This document shows, piece by piece, positions 59,718 through 64,000 of a DNA stretch of 64,000 nt (its first letter is position 1; the number at the start of each line of letters is the position of its first letter). Origin of the DNA: Coleophoma eucalyptorum (taxonomy: Eukaryota > Ascomycota > Leotiomycetes > Helotiales > Dermateaceae); assembly GCA_026120035.1 (NCBI GenBank), contig JALRME010000052.1:111859-175858 (forward strand). Direction: 5' to 3'. The notes beneath the pieces were generated by a model. That model did not search any database, was not told the origin of the DNA, and was given only the letters and a program-made list of their open reading frames with translations. The translations under genes were made by a program, and so were the position numbers.

Positions 59718-60730
59718 TTATCGATATCTATCAGGGTCTGCTTGAAAGTGATGCAGTCTGTCACGATATAACTTGATCTTCCAAAGCTCATCCCATTGCG
59801 GGTCCTGCGGAGCTATCTCAGCTCCTTGCTCCAGCAGCAACTTTATGATTTCCACCTCATCGCCTGCAATAGCTGCTTGCAGCGCATTTCCAAACTCTCC
59901 TCCCTGGGCATGGACGTCCGCACCTAGACTGAGAAAACCCCGGCATGTATCATCAACATGACCCCTCCACACTGCTACTTGTAAAGCATTTCCATAACGT
60001 CCGCCCTGGAAATTGATATCTGCGCCCCCCATCGAGTAAAATGTCAAAAACAGTGCCGTTAGAGGTACCTCCCCAGGCTGCAGCTTGCAAAGCACTTCCA
60101 TAGCCTCCTCCTAGAGAATTGGTCTCTGTCCCCCGCTCAACCAATAGTTTAAGGACCTCAATTTTACCTTTCCACACTGATGCATATAAGGCAGTTCCGA
60201 ATCCACCACCTTGTAAATTGACATCTGTACCTCTATCAAGCAACAGTCTGGTTATTCAGTATTTCCCCTCTTGGGCTGCTATCTGCAAAGCACTTCCCCA
60301 CGTTCCACGTCTTGCATTAATGTATGCGCCTAGATCAAGCAAGTACCGAACGATATTTCCACCACTTATAAGACTGCTGTCTGTAAAGAATTCCCATGAC
60401 CTTCCCTTCTACATGTGAAGAGAACAAGGAGAGTAGAGTTTCTGTTCTTGCTAGTAATGCAGCTTCGGGAGCTGTAAATCCTTGCACGGGCTCTGGAGAT
60501 TGCTCATCCATTTCGGAGTAGTGGTTCAATAGAAGGGTGAATAATTCAAAGGTCCAATAAAGCGCATAAAACAGAGGAGAGCTAAGCGTGTCGAAGTGCA
60601 CGTCCAAGCTTGAGTTACATGTGCTGCGGTCGGTTGTTATCCTTCTCCAATTGAGGCGTATAGACTCTTTATATGACACATTTTCAGGGTCACACGTCCT
60701 GACACTATGGGTACATAATTTTCAAGATGA
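59718..60730 (-). pseudogene. ankyrin-repeat protein relic
   Basis: Read on the minus strand, a helical head (SPLFYALYWTFELFTLLLNH) leads into ankyrin units: YLLDLGAYINARRGTWGSAL, LLLDRGTDVNLQGGGFGTAL, LLVERGTETNSLGGGYGSAL, ADINFQGGRYGNALQVA, ADVHAQGGEFGNALQAA and LLLEQGAEIAPQDPQ. The units change frame near 60,390 and 60,040-60,050, and one in-frame TAG lies near 60,258, so the coding is broken. No ATPase or start is visible upstream. The repeat consensus (QGG.YG.ALQAA) is the same as in the NLR pseudogene at 9743-13376, so it is probably the tail of another NLR. Confidence 0.82.
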
Positions 60731-61132
60731 ACTCCTGTTCGTGCCATTTATAGAACAACATTATCAGAGCAATGAAATTAACAGTACTTGAAGTTAAAGA
60801 GTCTAAAAGGCCTAGTGGGACCGAGAAAGAGTTCAGAATTTTAAATTCATGTCAATATGTCCTAAGGGTCGAAGCGATATATTGCTGCTCGATAGGGAAA
60901 GTTGCGGCAGACAAGATAAGGTTTATGATGCCCAATATTCAGGTTCCAATGGCATCATCATAATTTTGTATCTGGAGCCCAATTTGGTGTCTACAATCTA
61001 CACACATTGTGGCCGATTCTACCTGTCTTTCATGTGTCTTATTTAACGGTTGTCGGAAACCAGTCCTCATGACTCTATAATATTTTGTATCATACCCGTG
61101 CTATGAACTGCCATTTATTCTCAAATAGGTCT
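60731..61132. other. intergenic, no gene seen
   Basis: Short frames at 60772-60963 and 60849-61046 (+) lack any motif. The right part holds the 3' end of the elongation-factor gene. Confidence 0.45.
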
Positions 61133-62229
61133 TCACAGTTTCTGCATGGTAACCTGCAATATACTTTAGCATTCCGATTGGAGACTTGGGCATTTGACAT
61201 TCTAAGTTATGGAAGACTTACAACATCTGAAGATTGGACGTAGTCGTCAAACCCTTCAATCTCCTCCTCCAAGTCGATAGTTGATACTTTGTCATCCTCA
61301 ACAACTAGAATGATTTGTAGCTTTTTAATACCAAAACCGACCGCAACCAGTTTAGAAGCACCCCAGACTAGTCCGTCCTTTTCAATGCTACGAACTACAC
61401 CTTCGAGAGCAGCCATATCGGTCTTGTCATCTAGCACGCTTGGTTAATACCAAATTGATCAAATCAGACCATCATTTGAGAACCGACCCCAAGGCTTGAC
61501 ATCCATAGTGACCACGGATTTGGCAATTCCCTTTGGCTTAGCTGCCTTCTTCTCTCTATAAACAGCTAGTCGCTCCTCACGAACGCGAGCAGCCTCCGCA
61601 TCCTCGTCCTCATCGCTACCAAACAAATCGACATCGTCGTCGTCATCATCGGCGGCGGTACCCGAGGCATTGGCATAGTTAGTGGTAACTTCGGCAGTCT
61701 CAGGTCCATAGGTAGTATAGGCTTTGGACACATCACCGGGCAGGTTCTCAAATTCGAACTCGTAGGAAGCGATATGCTTGTACCATCTGGCAGCATGAGG
61801 ATACTGAGAGGAGTCGGGGGCAGACTTAATGGCCTTGAAGCAGGCAACATCGGCTTGGGATGGAGAGTATCTTTTGATCAAGTTAGCGCTTTGGGCGGAC
61901 ACAACTAACGTTTCTCATTGTGATGAAGATAGGATTGGGATTTGTCAAGAGACATGCTGAAGAAGCGGTATGGGCAGTTGTGCTAAGATATTGTATGTAA
62001 AACATTTCTTGGTGAGAATGGAACGCTCTCAAAATACACTTACGAAGTGATGTAGGATCTGGTGGTCACCCAGTTGTTCAGTACTAAATCTTTAAGTTAG
62101 TTATATAACAGTTCCTTATTAGCATGAGATTGTTTCATAGGTCGCAACTGGCACCATAAAGGAGAGTTATTAGAGATTAAGGAACCGACCGCTTAGACCA
62201 GCGTCATTGATCAGGTCTGGAAAGCCCAT
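61133..62229 (-). CDS. EFB1: translation elongation factor 1-beta (eEF1B alpha/beta subunit)
   Basis: Exons 62229-62190, 62083-62044, 61870-61488, 61430-61222 and 61153-61133 give 230 aa, the expected length. The GST-C-like head has [14 protein letters not shown] and [13 protein letters not shown] with [13 protein letters not shown]; an acidic linker ([17 protein letters not shown]) contains the conserved DLFGSD; the C-terminal guanine-exchange domain runs from VKPWDDKTDM through [20 protein letters not shown] to [14 protein letters not shown]. The protein recharges eEF1A with GTP during translation. The last seven codons form a separate 21-base exon; without it the frame would end SDVVSLP. 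Intron 2 (62043-61871, 173 bases) is long for this window. It is the one clear housekeeping gene here and shows no damage. Confidence 0.98.
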
Positions 62230-63340
62230 TTGTATTGTTGAGGGCGAAATACGCTGGACTCTTATGGTGACTCAATAAATGCAATATAGGAAGAGAATGG
62301 TTGAGAATTTTATAGAGAGAAACTATGAGGGGCAACTCTTACTCTTAATAAATAAGCCCTTGCACTGTATCCTCACCTATGAAGTGACTCGGTGAGTGAC
62401 TCATCCAACCCTCCCCCTTTCATCCACCCCACCTCTTCTCGTGGCGAATGAACAGGGAGCCTCACAGAAAATCCATTAGATAAAGCCAATTTGAACTTTC
62501 GGCGGTACATAGGACATAAATGCGAGGATAATGATTTTTATCTATTACAAAGAAATAGGAGCCTTACTTCAAACGCCTATGATAGTGACAGGTATTAAAA
62601 AGAATACGAAAATATTTTACTATAAAAGTTCTGGCCCTGTAGATGTCTATCCCTTCAGCATAAATTAGAGTTAAAGTCTTAGACAGTAAGGTTTAAGAGT
62701 AGAACTAATTCCTTTATTTTGATTTTCTAAGTGAGATTTTAACTTCTGCTGCCTGTATACTATACCTTGTTTAGATAAAGTAGACAAGTCTGACGAAGCA
62801 TCATATCTAGAGTAATCTTTTGATATTGTTCTGTGTGATCCAGTCTGAGCGAAATAATATCGAACTCGTTTGATTGAGTCGAATTATAGTGCTCATATGG
62901 AGGCGCCGCGAGGCATTTTTTCGTGTGGTATGACTCTATCTTACGCTGACTCTCACGGCAGCTTACAACCAATGGCGAAGAAGAGATGCCATCTAGACAC
63001 TACCGATAACAAGTTTCCCATAACGCACGTATTTTAACTTGAGTTCCTTGAATCGTAGATTCTGTTTTTAGATGGGCATTATTTAATCTGTGGCAGCTTT
63101 CCCAGTCTGTTAAAGCGTGCCCTCCCATTTGATGAGTGAGCTTTGCCTGTGCACGATCAAGCGGACCACTTATCATAGAGAATTCTTCAGCTGGGCGACA
63201 AGGATATAAACATATATCCTTGCCATGATTGAAGAGGGGATTGAAGAATAAGGCTGTGCAGTGGGTGGCCTGCATCCTCGATACAAAGCGACAACCGGCT
63301 CAGACTGTGCTTCGGACGAAGAGCAACCGGTGCGATCACG
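62230..63340. other. divergent intergenic region
   Basis: The left side is the promoter of the elongation-factor gene; the right side is upstream of the truncated NLR head. Frames 62760-62972 and 63000-63275 (-) show no domain. Confidence 0.5.
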
Positions 63341-63910
63341 ATGAGCGTTAGCCTCAAGTTCGAAGACTATACAGTCGCTTGGATAGCTGTCCTTCCAATC
63401 GAGGCAGAAGCTGCTCTAGGAATGCTAGATAAGCAGCACTCCGGAAAGTTCCCGTCCGCTCGAGGCGATAATTACATTTACGTTGGCGGTGAGATTAACC
63501 GGCACAATGTTGTGGTTGCAACTTGGCCAGAGGGACAGAACTACGGTATAGGCTCTGCAGCAGCACTTGTAAATCAAATGAAAGCACGCTTTCCAAACAC
63601 CTGGTTTGCATTACTAGTAGGAGTAGCTGCTGGCCTGCCAAGACTCAACCCCAACCCTCCTATGAAAGCTCGTGATATTCGCCTCGGTAATGTCCTTGTG
63701 TGCGTACCTGAGAAATTAAGCAACGTTATCGTACACTACGACCTAGGCAAGGATACCGAGGATGGATTCTTGATCAATGGTCGACTGGCAGAGACGCCAG
63801 CGATTATTAGATCTGCTATCAGTAACATCAAGCTCACCAAGAAGAAGCCATTCAAGACCGAAAACCTGTTCTCAGATTACTTGATCAAATTCCAAAAAGA
63901 CATAACGTGA
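63341..63910 (+). pseudogene. NLR head (purine-phosphorylase-like domain) cut by a transposon
   Basis: The frame starts MSVSLKFEDYTVAWIAVLPI and continues with EAEAALGMLDKQH, VVVATWPEGQNYGIGSAAAL and FALLVGVAAGLPR, the PNP_UDP-type nucleosidase domain found at the N-terminus of many fungal NLRs, usually followed by NACHT or NB-ARC and repeats. The coding ends after 189 codons with TGA at 63908-63910, only four bases into a DNA transposon that starts at 63905. The native frame is therefore interrupted by insertion. Whether the rest of the NLR lies beyond the element cannot be seen, because the window ends. Confidence 0.85.
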
Positions 63911-64000
63911 TTTATAAGTGAGTGGGCCATATAAGCGAGTGGGCCACTTTCTATAACTCTATAACCTTTATATTCAATTTAACAATACCAACACTACTAA
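63905..64000. mobile_element. left end of a second pogo/Tc1-like transposon
   Basis: After TA at 63903-63904 the first 48 bases align without gaps with the terminal repeat at 15182-15229 (38 of 48 identical), ending in the same GCCACTTTCT-like boundary, and again carry the doubled AAG-GAGTG-CCA motif. The element runs out of the window, so its transposase and right end are not seen. Confidence 0.88.

Noticed and set aside
1..64000. CRISPR arrays or bacterial operons
   Set aside because: The window is eukaryotic, with spliced genes throughout; no spaced direct repeats of that type were seen.

Overview
The window is nuclear DNA of a filamentous ascomycete (Pezizomycotina). The evidence is short GT-AG introns of about 50-160 bp that split almost every gene, fungus-specific families (Zn2Cys6 factor, tannase, Agd3-type deacetylase, DUF6601-like protein, NACHT-ankyrin NLR genes, purine-phosphorylase-headed NLR), and transposons with CpA-to-TpA decay of the repeat-induced point mutation (RIP) type. 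A leotiomycete-like fungus is my impression only. Gene models were assembled by hand: each intron listed keeps phase and restores family motifs, but none has transcript support.

Layout. 1-8.3 kb: secreted GH105 hydrolase, a C-terminal membrane-anchored unknown protein, a five-exon Zn2Cys6 regulator, and a short-chain dehydrogenase whose catalytic Lys is replaced by Thr. 9.7-14.8 kb: a decayed NLR (lipase-like domain, NACHT, eight ankyrin units) and a broken DUF6601-like gene. 15.2-23.5 kb: a nested transposon, in which a Ty3/gypsy chromodomain retroelement (353-bp LTRs, CGCTT target duplication) sits inside the transposase gene of a pogo/Tc1-like DNA element with 48-bp terminal inverted repeats. 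23.5-27.6 kb: gene-poor. 27.7-31.3 kb: a small secreted two-part protein and an S10 carboxypeptidase with one internal stop. 33.2-50.5 kb: a helical unknown protein, an intact seven-exon P450, a six-exon GH35 beta-galactosidase, a dual-specificity phosphatase, a CmcJ/AsaB-like oxidoreductase, two small membrane proteins and a proline-rich protein. 51.5-58.2 kb: Agd3-like deacetylase, an enoyl-CoA hydratase relic, and a tannase. 59.7-64 kb: an ankyrin relic, the housekeeping eEF1B-beta gene, and an NLR head cut off by the left end of a second, related DNA transposon.

How it fits together. The intact genes are mostly secreted carbohydrate or ester hydrolases (GH105, GH35, tannase) plus oxidative enzymes, which suits a plant-associated or saprotrophic life. 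No convincing secondary-metabolite cluster is present, since there is no backbone synthase. The other theme is turnover: three NLR/ankyrin relics and two related transposon ends lie within 55 kb, and the stop codons that break genes are often of the C-to-T or G-to-A type.
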